From NCBI GenBank assembly GCA_922989275.2, contig OV277859.1, positions 87,912,198-87,976,197 of the forward strand: a DNA stretch of 64,000 nt, written 5' to 3'. The stretch's first letter is position 1; every line of letters starts with the position of its first letter. The DNA is from Gari tellinella (taxonomy: Eukaryota; Mollusca; Bivalvia; Cardiida; Psammobiidae). Below the pieces are notes generated by a model that worked only from the letters and a program-made list of their open reading frames with translations, did not search any database and was not told where the DNA came from. Positions 10,824 to 21,084 of this stretch are shown piece by piece. Made by a program: the position numbers and the translations under genes.

Positions 10824-10839
10824 CTCATTGGCTACGTTC

Positions 10840-11079
10840 AAAACAAACTAAACGCAAGCTTATAGCAATCTATAAACTGAAACTGGAGAAAATGACAACC
10901 TTTGGAAAATGTAAGCGAGTAACTCTATTCTGAGTGACAAATAGAGTGGAACCTGATCAGACATCGGGTTACCCTACGTCGGCTGTGGCTTCGAACTGAA
11001 TGCAACTGAAATAACTGATTTTTAAACAAATGCGTTTTGTTTGGAGGCCTTTCCAACATCTTCTCCACTGTACCAATCG
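10840..11079 (-). mobile_element. MITE family A, eroded copy
   Basis: ACAACCTTTGGAAAATG, core words GAACCTGATCAGACATCGGG, and a clean CATCTTCTCCACTGTA end are visible. The other terminus is lost. Confidence 0.6.
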
Positions 11080-11286
11080 GTACACTTTGATTCTATATAT
11101 TTCGCGCATGTGTATTTTAGTTACAGTCAGCTTTCAGTTAACCGGTCATTCCTCTGACAAACATAATGTTTTCTAAACATGGGTGACTGTTTTACATGTA
11201 TGCTGCAAAACTGGAATTATAATGTTGTTCTTGTTGTACTTTTGTCCCAAATATTGCTGTCACCTGTATATTTCAACTGATATGTA

Positions 11287-11455
11287 ACCCATGTATGCCT
11301 GGATATTGCAATTAACTCTCCTTATGTTTTTGCTGGAAAATTTCATTATAGATGTACACGGATGATCTAAGGACTATGCAGTGTTTTTGCAATACAATGC
11401 AACATTTTATATGCAATAGCAAACCGTGTAGACGATAATAAAGCAGTGTAAGGTG
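11287..11455 (+). mobile_element. MITE family M, truncated
   Basis: AACCCATGTATGCCTGGATA starts the piece. It breaks off in the left core arm at CAAACCGTGTAGACGATAA. Confidence 0.55.
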
Positions 11456-11461
11456 AAATTA

Positions 11462-11940
11462 TTAACCCATTTATGCCTGGATATTGCAATGACCTCTACT
11501 TATGTGCCTGCTAGAAGATTTTGTTATAGATGTGCTGCATATTAAATGCAATAGCTGATCTGGGTCTGTACCGGTTGTAATGGCTGTTGGCTGGGTTCAG
11601 TTTATGTAGTTCATTGTAAATACAAATGCATGTTTTTATGTTGGGTCTATCGTTTATTGTAAATATGTTTTGAGGGCGTCGTGGAAGAATTGGTTATGAC
11701 CAAATGTGTTCCCTTATTATATAAAGTCTTTATTATTCATATTTTTCTTATTATTATTAATTACAAAGGTGATCTAAGGCAACTGCAATGTTTTTTTTTC
11801 CATACAATCGAAACCTATTATATGCAATAGCAAATAGTGTAGACCCTGATGAGACGCCGCGTAACGCGGCTTCTCATCAGGGTTTACACTGTGTGCCAAT
11901 ATCATTTTTAATAGATACCATGGAGGCTTAAGTGGGATAA
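11462..11940 (+). mobile_element. MITE family M, interrupted by a retroposon-like insert
   Basis: The left end TTAACCCATTTATGCC and right end TTAAGTGGGATAA enclose a near-perfect core: GTGTAGACCCTGATGAGACG with its mirror CTTCTCATCAGGGTTTACAC. The M sequence breaks near 11575 and resumes near 11758. Confidence 0.6.
11575..11757 (+). mobile_element. Possible non-LTR retroposon tail inserted in M
   Basis: About 180 bp unlike M lie between its halves and end in TATAAAGTCTTTATTATTC followed by TTATTATTATTA. That resembles the 3' tail of some invertebrate LINE or SINE elements. The family is not identified and no clear target duplication was seen. Confidence 0.3.
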
Positions 11941-11943
11941 CTA

Positions 11944-12292
11944 AGACGAATATTTCGAGTTGTCGCTTCACATATATTGACTACACGTGTTATAGTAGAT
12001 TATGGGACAGGCAAATTCCTTCGTCATTGGCGTGGAAGATCAAATGGCCTATATATTTTATTTAAATCATTCATCTGACAGATTTATAGATTTATAGTCA
12101 TTCGATCTGTTTGGCCTAATGATGGTAGAGTAATTGTCTTTCAAAGCAAACAATTATCACATTAAGACATTCTTAGGAATCTCAGTAAACAGTTATCTAA
12201 GCTATCAAAAACAATCATCTAATTTCTGATACTATTTTGAGCTCCTCTATTAGTCTGATCCATATTTCTACAAATGAATTGTATCGAGTTTA
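11944..12292. other. Spacer, nothing recognised
   Basis: No repeat or gene signal was recognised. Confidence 0.3.
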
Positions 12293-12852
12293 GGGCCCAA
12301 CCCTAGCCTGTCAACGAGCCGAATTCTATATGATATAAAAAATTATAAATCATATAATATAATAATTTTATTTTCTTCCATAAAACCCTCTGGCAGCGTG
12401 TCATTATTATAGTCATGCATAAAGCACTAGTTTTTTTATCGAGTGTTTGGGTTCTACATGAAGTGGGGCACCAGATGTTACAGTGGAGAATCTGTTATTC
12501 TTTCCCAATAAACGCGTTTACGCTAAAACTATTATTTGCAGTGCAAACAGTTTGGAGCCAGATCAGACGCCGGGTTACCCGGCGTCTGATCAGGCTCCAA
12601 ACTGTTTGCCACCAAGATAAACAAGAATTTTCAGAATTGTCCAAAAGTTGTTCTTTTCTACGTTTTAGTGCTTTGCGTTTGCGTACGTTTGCGTTTAAAC
12701 AGGAAAGAATAACAGATTCTCCACTGTATATTGCGATGAAGTTACCATAAACAACGTCAATAATAGTATGCTCACTTTCGTGTTCAGTTATTATCAGTTT
12801 TAAATAACTTGTAAGACTCGAGTCATATTATTTCAGTCAACTCGTTTATTAA
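12293..12852 (+). repeat. Dispersed repeat T, broken by a nested A and cut by E
   Basis: Segments match, in order, the repeat at 25320-25706: CTGTCAACGAGCC, CTCTGGCAGCGTGTCATTAT, AAACAACGTCAA and TTTCAGTCAACTCGTTTATT. A full A element sits at 12479-12728, and an E copy starts in the right palindrome arm at 12849. Confidence 0.5.
12479..12728 (+). mobile_element. MITE family A, reference-quality full copy
   Basis: Family A is 250 bp. Its terminal inverted repeats start TACAGTGGAGAATCTG and continue through TTATTCTTTCCC, about 28 bp; here the right repeat has one change (CAGGAAAG for CGGGAAAG). TA at each end fits the TA target of Tc1/mariner-type transposases, by inference. Between the repeats come AATAAACGCGTTTACG, a 60-bp palindrome (GGAGCCAGATCAGACGCCGG, then its mirror ending GGCTCCAAACTGTTTG), and GCGTTTGCGTACGTTTGCG. 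There is no coding capacity beyond frames that run through the palindrome. Confidence 0.92.
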
Positions 12853-13010
12853 CCCTTTACCTCATAGTCTGTTTCTAGTTTTGAAAATAGGTGACTACTT
12901 AAAGCAGGTTGAAAGTAAAGCAGAATGCGCCATATGGCGCATTCTGCTTTACTTTCAGCCTGCTTTAAGCTATTACCTGCTAGAATAAGGAAAGTATTAA
13001 ATATGACACG
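12849..13010 (+). mobile_element. MITE family E, 3'-truncated
   Basis: It has TTAACCCTTTACCTCATAG and a near-perfect palindrome (GCGCCATATGGCGC centre). It breaks after TATTAAATATGACACG. Confidence 0.75.
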
Positions 13011-13077
13011 AGGGTTACTGTTTAACAGGTCAAATGCCTTCTCAAAACCCTTCCTGAAAACAAAATGTTTTGTTGGG

Positions 13078-13329
13078 TTAACCCATTACCCCATAGCCTG
13101 TTTCTAGTTTCGAAGACAAGTGACTACTTAAAGCAGGTTGAAAGTAAAGCAGAATGCGCCTTATGGCGCATTCTGCTTTACTTTCAGCCTGCTTTAAGCT
13201 ATTACCTGCTAGAATAAGGAAAGTATTAAATATGACACGTATTCATAACGGTTTATATTGGAACGTTTTTCTTCAGCGGATGAATAAAATGCAAGTGCTA
13301 AAAGTCGCTTCTATAAGGCAAAGGGTTAA
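13078..13329 (+). mobile_element. MITE family E, complete copy
   Basis: TTAACCCATTACCCCATAG to GCAAAGGGTTAA. It is almost identical to the truncated copy 230 bp to its left over the shared part, including CTATTACCTGCTAGAATAAG. Either a local duplication or two insertions of one subfamily would explain this. Confidence 0.85.
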
Positions 13330-13354
13330 AGATGATACGTAATGTAAGATTTTC

Positions 13355-13390
13355 TGTATAATATAATATAATATAATATAATATAATATG
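13355..13390. repeat. TATAA short tandem repeat
   Basis: A run of TATAA pentamers (ATAATATAATATAATATAAT and onward), about seven units. Confidence 0.9.
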
Positions 13391-13797
13391 ATAATTATAT
13401 GTGCCGGGATATGACATAAGTTTATATTATAGAATAATTACATAAATACATTATTTCTACGCAAATATTTTGAGTGTATCTTAAAATATAGTTTTCCATT
13501 AAGCACATGTATACATACTCGATTAATTGGACTGGGAAAATGTTCCTAGCTTTGAGTTGAGTTGAGATTATAACAACAGCAGTAAGTCACTAAATACGTC
13601 TGATAAGCTCCCTAAGTGGTTTCCTTGTTTCACTAATTATACCTGAACTCTATAGAAAAACAACAAGCAACAGATTGCAAGCTATCAAGTCACCCTCGTG
13701 GGATATTGATTTGGATCAACTTTCAATAGAACGGGAAATTGTAAAACTAAACATCAGGCACTAAGAAACGGTCCAATTACTAATTACGTTTAACGGT
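13391..13797. other. Spacer, nothing recognised
   Basis: No repeat or gene signal was recognised. Confidence 0.3.
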
Positions 13798-14051
13798 TAC
13801 AGTGAAGTAGGCGTTATTCTTTCCCAATAAACGCGTTTACGTTGAATCTGCTATTTTCACTGCAAACAGTTTGGGGCCAGACCAGACGCCGGGTAACCAG
13901 GCGTCTGATCAGGCTCCAAAATGTTTGCCACTTAGGTAAGAATAAATGGTAACAATAATTGTCAACAAAGTGTCATTTTCTACATTCTTTTGCAATGCGA
14001 TTGCATTTCGTTTGCGTTTAAATGGGAAAAAACAACGTCTCCTCCATTGTC
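13798..14051 (+). mobile_element. MITE family A, diverged full-length copy
   Basis: TACAGTGAAGTAGGCGTTAT to CGTCTCCTCCATTGT. The core is GGGGCCAGACCAGACGCCGG with its mirror arm. TTGCGATTGCATTTCG replaces the usual GCGTTTGCG run. Confidence 0.75.
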
Positions 14052-14136
14052 TCACAACAACTATATTAATCGTATTCAAAACAATCAAACTTATTTTTGT
14101 AATCTTTAACTGTCGAAACATCAATGCGATTGACAT

Positions 14137-14210
14137 GTCAAACAATTTTGATCCTGATCAGAAGCCGAATAAATCAGTTTCTGATCTAGATCCAAACTTA
14201 TTGATACTAA
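14137..14210. repeat. Isolated shared-core palindrome, eroded
   Basis: CAAACAATTTTGATCCTGAT and GATCCAAACTTATTG arms flank an altered centre (GAAGCCGAATAAATCAGTTT). Parts of a further copy follow at about 14396-14475. Confidence 0.5.
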
Positions 14211-14480
14211 TAGCTATGCAAGTCGAATTTAGCATGATATGGGCTTATTGCCAGAAGTTAATTCGAACAACATCTAATGCTTTCGGTTAGTGCTCTTTGT
14301 ATCAAATGAAACCGGAAGTGCGCTTAGGAAATCGGGTATTTTAATATGTATCGCATTGTCCGCTTCAAATACCCAAGGGTTAGTTTCGATGCGGTAAGAA
14401 AAACTTGGATCATGATCAAACGCCATGCAGTCGGTATTCTAGTTCCGATTTTCATAGCAAACAGTTTGAATACCTTGTTC

Positions 14481-15000
14481 ATTCAAATTTTTTTTAAATT
14501 TCTTTATTACACTCAGTTCCTGATTTTACATGAAACATGATGATTCCAAAACAATACTATTTATGTCTGGGTAGAAGGATATGAATATGTATTGTAAGAG
14601 TTCAGTTGCAATATGTAGTGATATCCCGACACATTCCAGTCTGCGAATTCTTCCATCAGCAATACCATTTCTTTAAACCCCAAAACATCTGAAATTTCAC
14701 ACTCATTGCTTACTTAACAACATAAAAAGACACATTGTCCATCAACGTTACTGTCTATAATACCACATTATACCCATTATTTCTTCTAAATCTACACAGA
14801 CTTTTCCAAAAGCGTGCAGTCCATTTTCCAGGCTCAGGACTTGGAATGGAGAGAGTTTAAGCAGCGGGAAATGTAATCAAGTGGTCCGTATGAAAAGGTT
14901 TCCAGTAATTTGGCTAGTACTTCCCGTCAACTTAGCGCAAATTGGACAGGGTGAGAGAGGCGTTGATCCCCGAATGCCTTGTCGTCTCTAATAAATAATA
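14481..15000. other. Spacer, nothing recognised
   Basis: No repeat or gene signal was recognised. Confidence 0.3.
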
Positions 15001-15242
15001 TTAACCCTTTCACTCTCAATGGCGTCATAAAGCGCATTTGCAATCAGCTTTGATCCTGATCAGACGCCGCGTTTTTCAGGATCAAAACTGTTTGCTACTT
15101 GTTTCGTAATAACGTCAGTTATACTGCCTTAAATCAAAGCTTACTTTAAAAAGATATTGCAGACATGAATATTGAAGCAGACGACAATATGGCGGTGAGG
15201 GGGTAAAAACCTCACGATAAATTTGATCATGAATGATATTAA
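15001..15242 (+). mobile_element. MITE family B with partly deleted core
   Basis: The TTAACCCTTTCACTCTCAAT start and GATCATGAATGATATTAA end are present, with TTGAAGCAGACGACAATATG between. The right core arm has lost GCGGCGTCTGA (reads GCCGCGTTTTTCAGGATC). Confidence 0.8.
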
Positions 15243-15298
15243 CCACACTGAAGGCGCGTATGAGATAGACTGATATATAATGACGTTATGGTTAAATG

Positions 15299-15515
15299 TT
15301 AACCCTGCCCGTGTCGGTCGTAACTCCAATAGTATTTGCAAACAGTTTGGATCCTGATCAGACGCCGAGTAACTCGGCGTCTGATCGGGATCCAAACTGT
15401 TTGTTACTCATTTAAAAATTTGTTTGAAATTAGAAAATGAACGATTATGAAGTTAACAAAGTTTGCAGACGACGAATATTAACCAGACGATAATAACGAG
15501 TGGATAATGTGTTAA
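15299..15515 (+). mobile_element. MITE family K with intact shared palindrome
   Basis: It starts TTAACCCTGCCCGTG and ends at TTAA. The palindrome is excellent: GCAAACAGTTTGGATCCTG, then GATCAGACGCCGAGTAACTC and mirror. TTTGCAGACGACGAATATTA lies to its right. Confidence 0.75.
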
Positions 15516-15576
15516 CTTTGGCATCATGCTTTGTTAGCCTAAGAACTGAAGGTCAAGTTGGATTGCTATCTTCTGC

Positions 15577-15923
15577 TACAGTGTTCCCTCCCTGCACCGA
15601 CCCTCACAACAACTCCCTCCTTACAACGACCCTTTTCGCAATTACCTTAACAGGAAAAGTATGTCTACCTCTCTTACTGTTGCAGTATCGTCTGCTTAAA
15701 ATTGTCGTCTGCTATTTGTCTCAAAGTTAGATCTACATATAAGTTGACATTTTGATAGAATAGATATAATTATGAGTGACAAACAGCTTGAATCCAGATC
15801 AGGATTCAAGCTGTTTGCAAATATAAGCTAGTCTTAATTTTCCCTCCCTATGACGACTCCCTCCGAACAACATACACAATCTGTGTCTCCCATTGGGTGT
15901 CGTTGTAGAGAGGGAATACTGTA
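15577..15923 (+). mobile_element. MITE family D, core centre deleted
   Basis: D is 330-380 bp and TA-flanked. Its ends contain short repeated blocks: TACAGTGTTCCCTCCCTGC, ACTCCCTCCTTACAACGACC at the left, and CGACTCCCTCCGAACAAC, GTCGTTGTAGAGAGGGAA, TACTGTA at the right. It also has ATCGTCTGCTTAAAATTGTC. The core here is only CAGCTTGAATCCAGATC joined directly to AGGATTCAAGCTG, so the GACGCC part is gone. Confidence 0.8.
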
Positions 15924-16080
15924 TTACACTGAAGGTTTCATTGTACGCCCTCTCAAAAAGAATACTCATGTATGGCGTTAGATCGTTTTATTTGCTAAAA
16001 TGTTTCATCCGCAAAATTAGTCAAATATGATTCATGCAGCATATTTATATCGATGAAGCCCAAAGAAAAATGGCGAATAG

Positions 16081-16190
16081 TTTGATCTTACTTTGAAACG
16101 ATATTGCAAACAACAAAACCGAAGCAGACGACAAAGAAACGGTGAAGGGGTAAACATCTCACGCAAAAAAATGGCAGTGAAAGGGTTGGT
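16081..16190 (+). mobile_element. MITE family B, right end only
   Basis: ACTTTGAAACGATATTGC, GAAGCAGACGACAAAGAAAC and GGCAGTGAAAGGGTT are present. The left half is missing. Confidence 0.6.
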
Positions 16191-16371
16191 TAATCAGTAT
16201 ACCCCTTGCTGTCTGCAAGCCCAGCAGAGAAGAGAGATGTTATCACAAAGATATTGGTTTGTAATCAGGGGAATTAAAATACGAAAGTAATTATACGTCG
16301 GTCATTTCGTACAAACTCGGATTCTTCTCAAGTGGAAAATAGACAGATAACATATATTTCTGTGAGAAATC

Positions 16372-16632
16372 TTAACGCATTGAACCCTAGCGACGAGTAT
16401 GCTCGTCATTTACAAACAGGGTAAATGTACTGCGTATTTTGCAATTAGTTTGGAACGCGGCGTCTGATCAGGCTCCAAACAAATTTAAACTAACTTATTT
16501 CAGATACTTAACGTCAATGTCACTTTTGTCAAACATAACTTTAAAAGTATTGACGTTACTTTTTAAGCAGACGGTAGTATGGATGTGAATACGTTACGCG
16601 GGTTATGACGTTATCATGGTAGTGAAAGGGTT
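16372..16632 (+). mobile_element. Unassigned TTAA-type MITE with half core
   Basis: It starts near TTAACGCATTGAACCC and ends GTAGTGAAAGGGTTAT. Only the right core arm is present (GGCGTCTGATCAGGCTCCAA). TTTAAGCAGACGGTAGTATG follows, as in B. Confidence 0.45.
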
Positions 16633-16935
16633 ATTTCATAAAATGGGTTATTAATTATTTTTTAAAAAGCGGTTACATGTACTTGTAACCAGAGGGGGTG
16701 GGGTGGTAAAATCTATTTCTCAACGAAACATGTGTGTACTTCAAGAACTTCAATTCCTGCAAATGGGTTTGGGGAGTGCATGTATTTCGAAAAGTAAACT
16801 TTATTAGTTTTGAATCAAACCCTATGGTGTCACTAGAGACGATTCTAATGAGCAGTGATATCATAGGATTTGGTGCGGAAATGGGTGAGAGAATGTTGAA
16901 TTTGTTCAATTTACTCCCTTTTATCTAGATCCCTT
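16633..16935. other. Spacer with weak inverted repeat
   Basis: CAAACCCTATGGTGTCACT near 16817 faces AGTGATATCATAGGATTTGG near 16855. Both strands have short open frames without domains. Confidence 0.35.
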
Positions 16936-17095
16936 CTGATTATACGCTGAGAATATGTAACTTGGCGTCTGATCCGGGCCCAAACTGCATTAAACCGTCA
17001 ATATTTAGAAAGATATCTCCCATGTTCCTGTTTCGATAGCAGTGTTTCAATACCGGATATAAAATAGCTTTTCTTCCTGCCACTAGGGTCGAAGG

Positions 17096-17225
17096 TTTAA
17101 AAGAGTTTGAGTTGAGTCTGAGGTCGTTCTCAAGTATTTGATTTGTCAGATTTGAATCAAATGATATATAGAGAACGATATAAGACTCTACTCAAAAAAG
17201 CTTAATAACCTTGGAGCCTGGTTCA
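17096..17225. repeat. S-type inverted repeat, eroded
   Basis: GAGTTTGAGTTGAGTCTGAG faces GACTCTACTCAAAAAAGCTT, followed by AATAACCTTGGAGCCTGG. It is laid out like 446-566. Confidence 0.5.
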
Positions 17226-17279
17226 ATGTCGTATGCTTCTCATTTATCGTTTGAATTTAATTTCAAACCGTTTATAAGC

Positions 17280-17501
17280 TTAACTCATTATCCCCTGAAA
17301 CTTCCAATGGACAATTCAAGGTTTGCAATAAAGGCTGGTCCATTTTCGACTATTTAGGATTGTTTTTATAGTATTTTCCAGAATGACAAACAGGAGCCCT
17401 CTGATCAGAGACTTCACTGTTTGCATAGGACACGTGTACTCTTCATAGGTACACGTTTGGTAAAATACGTATATATGCGTCACTAGGGCTCAATGAGTTA
17501 A
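17280..17501 (+). mobile_element. MITE family N, complete copy
   Basis: Ends are TTAACTCATTATCCCCTGAA and GGCTCAATGAGTTAA. N is 210-270 bp with GACAATTCAAGGTTTGC at the left and CACGTGTACTCTTCATAG at the right. The core is a cut-down version of the shared palindrome (GACAAACAGGAGCCCTCTGA, then TCAGAGACTTCACTGTTTGC), without GACGCC. Confidence 0.75.
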
Positions 17502-17518
17502 AACATCATATTACTGCC

Positions 17519-18468
17519 TTAAGGGTGTATCAATGTCATGACTTTGGGAAATTTTCAAATTATATGAAAACACTCTATGATGGTTTTGTATTGAAGAGCT
17601 ATTTAAGATGAATGAAAAAATAGAAAAGTGTACATTTCGGTGAACAACAGTTGGCTCTACGGCCATGTAGAAATTTACCCCACCCACTTCCTCTTATTTT
17701 GTCCTTTTTAAACAGCCCGCTTCATTAAAATCCATTTTAAATGAAAACAAATATGATAATTTGGTTTTGTGTTATTTATTTCCTATCTATGGCAGTATTT
17801 CTTCATACAAAAACTAATTGAAGAAAAAAAAGGCACCAAATGTGAAATTTATAAAGCTATAAATATCATCGATATGGTACTTTTTTGTAAATTTTGTAAG
17901 GGGAGATAACTCTTTTTACTTTAATAACTCAAAATTTTCAACACTGACCTTTCAATTTCTTTTCATATTTTGAACTGCCTGAGCATGGGCTTTCATCTGG
18001 TAGAATATAAAAAAAAGTTTAATACTAGAACTATTTCATTTTCAAACTTTTTTAATTTTTTTCATAAAATAAAAAATCTAATAAAATCATGCCCTATACA
18101 AAGCATATTTTTGATATTCAAGGATCCATATTGTTCAAACCTGGTGCCTGCTTTGTCTAAATTTGGTTTCTATATGTGAAAATACCACCATAGACATGAA
18201 ATTAATAATGAAAACCCAAATTATCATGTTTGTTTTGTTTTGAAATAAATTTTACTGAAGCTTGTACTCTGAATGGGTAAAATTTGAAAAAAAAACCGTC
18301 CAAATTTGACATACCTTTTTCAAATCGCTGTAGCTAAAAAAAAAGGACACCACCATATTTTTTTTTTTCATTTTTTTATTCATCATAAACAGCTCTTCCA
18401 AAAAAACAATGTTAGAAAAAAAGTTTGTTACTTTGAAAAATTGGCTTATGACATTGATACACCCTTAA
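17519..18468. mobile_element. Family O: 950-bp TTAA element with extended inverted symmetry
   Basis: The termini are TTAAGGGTGTATCAATGTCA and TGACATTGATACACCCTTAA, a 20-bp match. Symmetry continues inward: AAACAAATATGATAATTTGG near 17745 faces CCAAATTATCATGTTTGTTT near 18220. AT-rich with poly-A and poly-T tracts. The two short frames inside show no transposase signature. Confidence 0.8.
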
Positions 18469-18907
18469 CAAAACAAAAATTAAACTCTTTTATTTAGTGT
18501 CGCTGTTGTAATCATTTTTATACAAAGCTCTATGCTCGCCAATTCCAACGTTTCTCTATCATAGGACGAAGTCTGCATTCTTAAGAGTTCCTGTTAATGC
18601 AGCCTAATCTCTGGATGTAATGCATGGATTCGGTTTTTAGTCAGTCGAAGCCCCAAGAGGCCCTCCCAGGAGAGAGTTTGGGAAGTGTCTATTAACAACA
18701 AGCTTGAAGCGGCAGATAAAATAAAGCCTTCGTAATTAAAACTCGCCTCGTTTGTTAGCATTTACACGATGCAGTGCAGCCAAAATATAAACAATACGTG
18801 CTGCAGGGAAGGATTAGTACAAATGTAAGATAAAGAAGAGTTGCATGGATCGTACAGACAAAGTTTTAGGAAGAGATCATTCAAGCACATTTAGGCATCT
18901 TTGTAGA
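18469..18907. other. Spacer, nothing recognised
   Basis: No repeat or gene signal was recognised. Confidence 0.3.
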
Positions 18908-19143
18908 TACAGTGGAGAAAACAATATTCTTTCCCAATAAACACGTTTATGGTAAACAATGTTAGTCCATTGCAAACAGTTTGGAGCCAGATCAGACGCC
19001 GGGTTACCCGGCGTCTGATCAGGCTCCACACTGTTTGCCAGTTTTACGTTTGAAAACAATGTCATTTTCTTTATTTTATTGTATTTTGCGTTAAAATTTC
19101 ATTTAAACGGGTCAGAATAATATATATATCTCCGATATATATG
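18908..19143 (+). mobile_element. MITE family A, right end eroded
   Basis: TACAGTGGAGAAAACAATAT, then an intact core (GGAGCCAGATCAGACGCCGG with its mirror). The right end decays into TATATATATCTCCG. Confidence 0.8.
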
Positions 19144-19544
19144 TACATGGGATTGACGCAATGCTTAATGCGGTGTAAAAGTAGTTCTGCACACTTTTAT
19201 AGTAGCTCTTTGCTTTGCACTTGTCTGCACGAAGCTGTCGCCTGTTTTAAAGACGTCATTATTTTAATATTTATTTCAGATGTAATCTGCACACGCCAGC
19301 TGAGCAAGTGGTCAAATGAGCATGCATGAAAAAAAAGTAAAACGTACTGGTTGTAATTAGTTAAATCATGAGTAGACATCAAGAAACAAGGAGTATTGTC
19401 TTCATTTTAGCCATTTGCATTTGACAATGAAGTCGTACTCACATAGAACAGTTGATTGCTCTAAATAGTAAGAATTATCTTATATCAGCCAATCAGGATG
19501 ACCGTAATAGCAGGATTTTTTGAGGACTTAATATGCACCTTGTC
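19144..19544. other. Spacer, nothing recognised
   Basis: Short frames on both strands overlap and show no domain. Confidence 0.3.
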
Positions 19545-19810
19545 AAACAGTGAACAAGACATCATCCTTTTTTAAATAATCGCGTTTATACCGTTATGTC
19601 CAATGCCGTTTGGAGCGATATCAGACGCCGGGAGATCAAGCCTCTGTATGCTAAGGGTCAAAACTGATTGCAACTGAGATAAAAATCAAATAAAAAAGAA
19701 TAAACAAATCGTCTGGATGTTTTTAAAAAACTGTCATTTTCTATATTTTAGTTCATTGCATTGAGTTTAGTTTCGTTTAAACGGGAACGAATAATGTCTT
19801 CTCCACTGTA
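19545..19810 (+). mobile_element. MITE family A, eroded copy in tandem opposition
   Basis: The core is badly eroded (GAGCGATATCAGACGCCGGG). The right end GTCTTCTCCACTGTA is clean and lies 4 bp from the next, oppositely oriented A copy. Confidence 0.65.
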
Positions 19811-19814
19811 AGTG

Positions 19815-20062
19815 TACAGAGGAAAAACGTTATTCTTTCCCCTTTAAACGCAAACGAAACGCAAACGCATTGCAATAAATCTGAGAATATGACAACTTTT
19901 TGATATTCTGACTATTCATTTAATCTGAGTGGCAAACAGTTTGGACCCTGGTCAGACGCCGGGTTACCCGGCGTCTGATCTGGCTTCAAACTGTTTGGAA
20001 TGGAAATTATAGTTTTCGCGTAAACGCGCTTTTTGGGAAAGAATAACGTTTTCTCCACTGTA
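19815..20062 (-). mobile_element. MITE family A, near-complete copy
   Basis: It runs from TACAGAGGAAAAACGTTATT to TTTTCTCCACTGTA. The core is GGACCCTGGTCAGACGCCGG with mirror GGCGTCTGATCTGGCTTCAA. Confidence 0.8.
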
Positions 20063-20195
20063 TGGTCAAAATTTGTGACAAAATCCCCGAGTGAAATGTG
20101 TGGGAACATCAGTCAGTCTCTGACAAAAATCTTGACAATTAGATACATCAGCTCTGTTTGAATATTTTAGACTAATCACTTCCTTGCCAGAACAT

Positions 20196-20415
20196 TTAAC
20201 TCCCTTCACCGCTTTGCCCCTTGTCGTGCTTGACATTTTCAAACAATTTGGATCCTGATCAAACGCCGAGAAACTCGGCGTCTGATCAGGATCCAAGTTG
20301 TTTGCATCTTCATATCAAGGCTGTTTTATTCAAATTTTCAAAATTCTGAATTTTAGAAATTAAAGCAGACGACAATATGCATGCAGACGGGATCTTGCAT
20401 GATAGTGAATGGATT
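20196..20415 (+). mobile_element. MITE family C, right end eroded
   Basis: TTAACTCCCTTCACCGCTTT at the left. The core is TTGGATCCTGATCAAACGCC and mirror around GAGAAACTC. AAAGCAGACGACAATATGC follows. Confidence 0.75.
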
Positions 20416-20632
20416 CTGGTTTAAAGGTCACGTGACAAGCGAATTGTATATAATTGCACTTCACGGTGTATTCCGAGCGACGCCTTTTTCGAAAATAAAA
20501 TCATGCTGCGATGAAGAATTATAAGAAAGGTTAAACTAAATGTACTGTCGGTGTGACGAATGGGTGCCACATTTATCTGATAAAAATCATTAGTTATAAC
20601 TGGCATAAATATCTGCACTTTCAAAAGTGCCT

Positions 20633-20838
20633 TTACCCCCATTCACTGCCTTACCCCGAGTACAACGGTTATTTGCAAACAGTTTGGATCCTGACCAGAC
20701 GCCGCATAATGCGGCGTCTGATCAGGATCCAAACTGTTTGACACTTGTTTTAATAAATCTGAAGTAAAAATATATAGAAGTTAAATTTTGAGAAATAATT
20801 GTTCAAAATTGATGACGTCACGCAAATGAAGGGGTTAA
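20633..20838 (+). mobile_element. MITE family C, near-complete copy
   Basis: TTACCCCCATTCACTGCCTT to AAATGAAGGGGTTAA. The core has the GCATAATGC centre. The AGCAGACGAC box was lost here, although GATGACGTCA remains. Confidence 0.8.
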
Positions 20839-20954
20839 CGTGTCTCTCCGTACATGTTTATGCGCAAGAATTTATCTTTCGGGCAGTTCACGTTGAATCA
20901 TTTCCCTTACAGACACGTACCTTTCTCGACTTAATAGTGTTAGAAATGTATGTT

Positions 20955-20998
20955 TATGAGAAGACGGTATTCTTTCCCAATAAATGCATCTGTGCTAG
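20955..20998 (+). mobile_element. MITE family A, left-end fragment
   Basis: GAGAAGACGGTATTCTTTCC and CAATAAATGCATC only. Confidence 0.5.
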
Positions 20999-21084
20999 GC
21001 AGCCTACACCAAATATTTCCATTGGAAACTCACGGTTTTTAGTTTCAGATTAGCCATAAAACTGTGTTTTTGTTTTTTTGTTTA

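Noticed and set aside
12849..13329. Repeated palindromes at 230-bp spacing as a CRISPR-like array
   Set aside because: These are two E transposon copies; spacing, length and ends fit E, and the genome is eukaryotic.
15001..15923. Regular hairpins as bacterial-type terminators or attachment sites
   Set aside because: They sit at the centre of transposon families with defined ends and are not followed by T-runs or preceded by genes.
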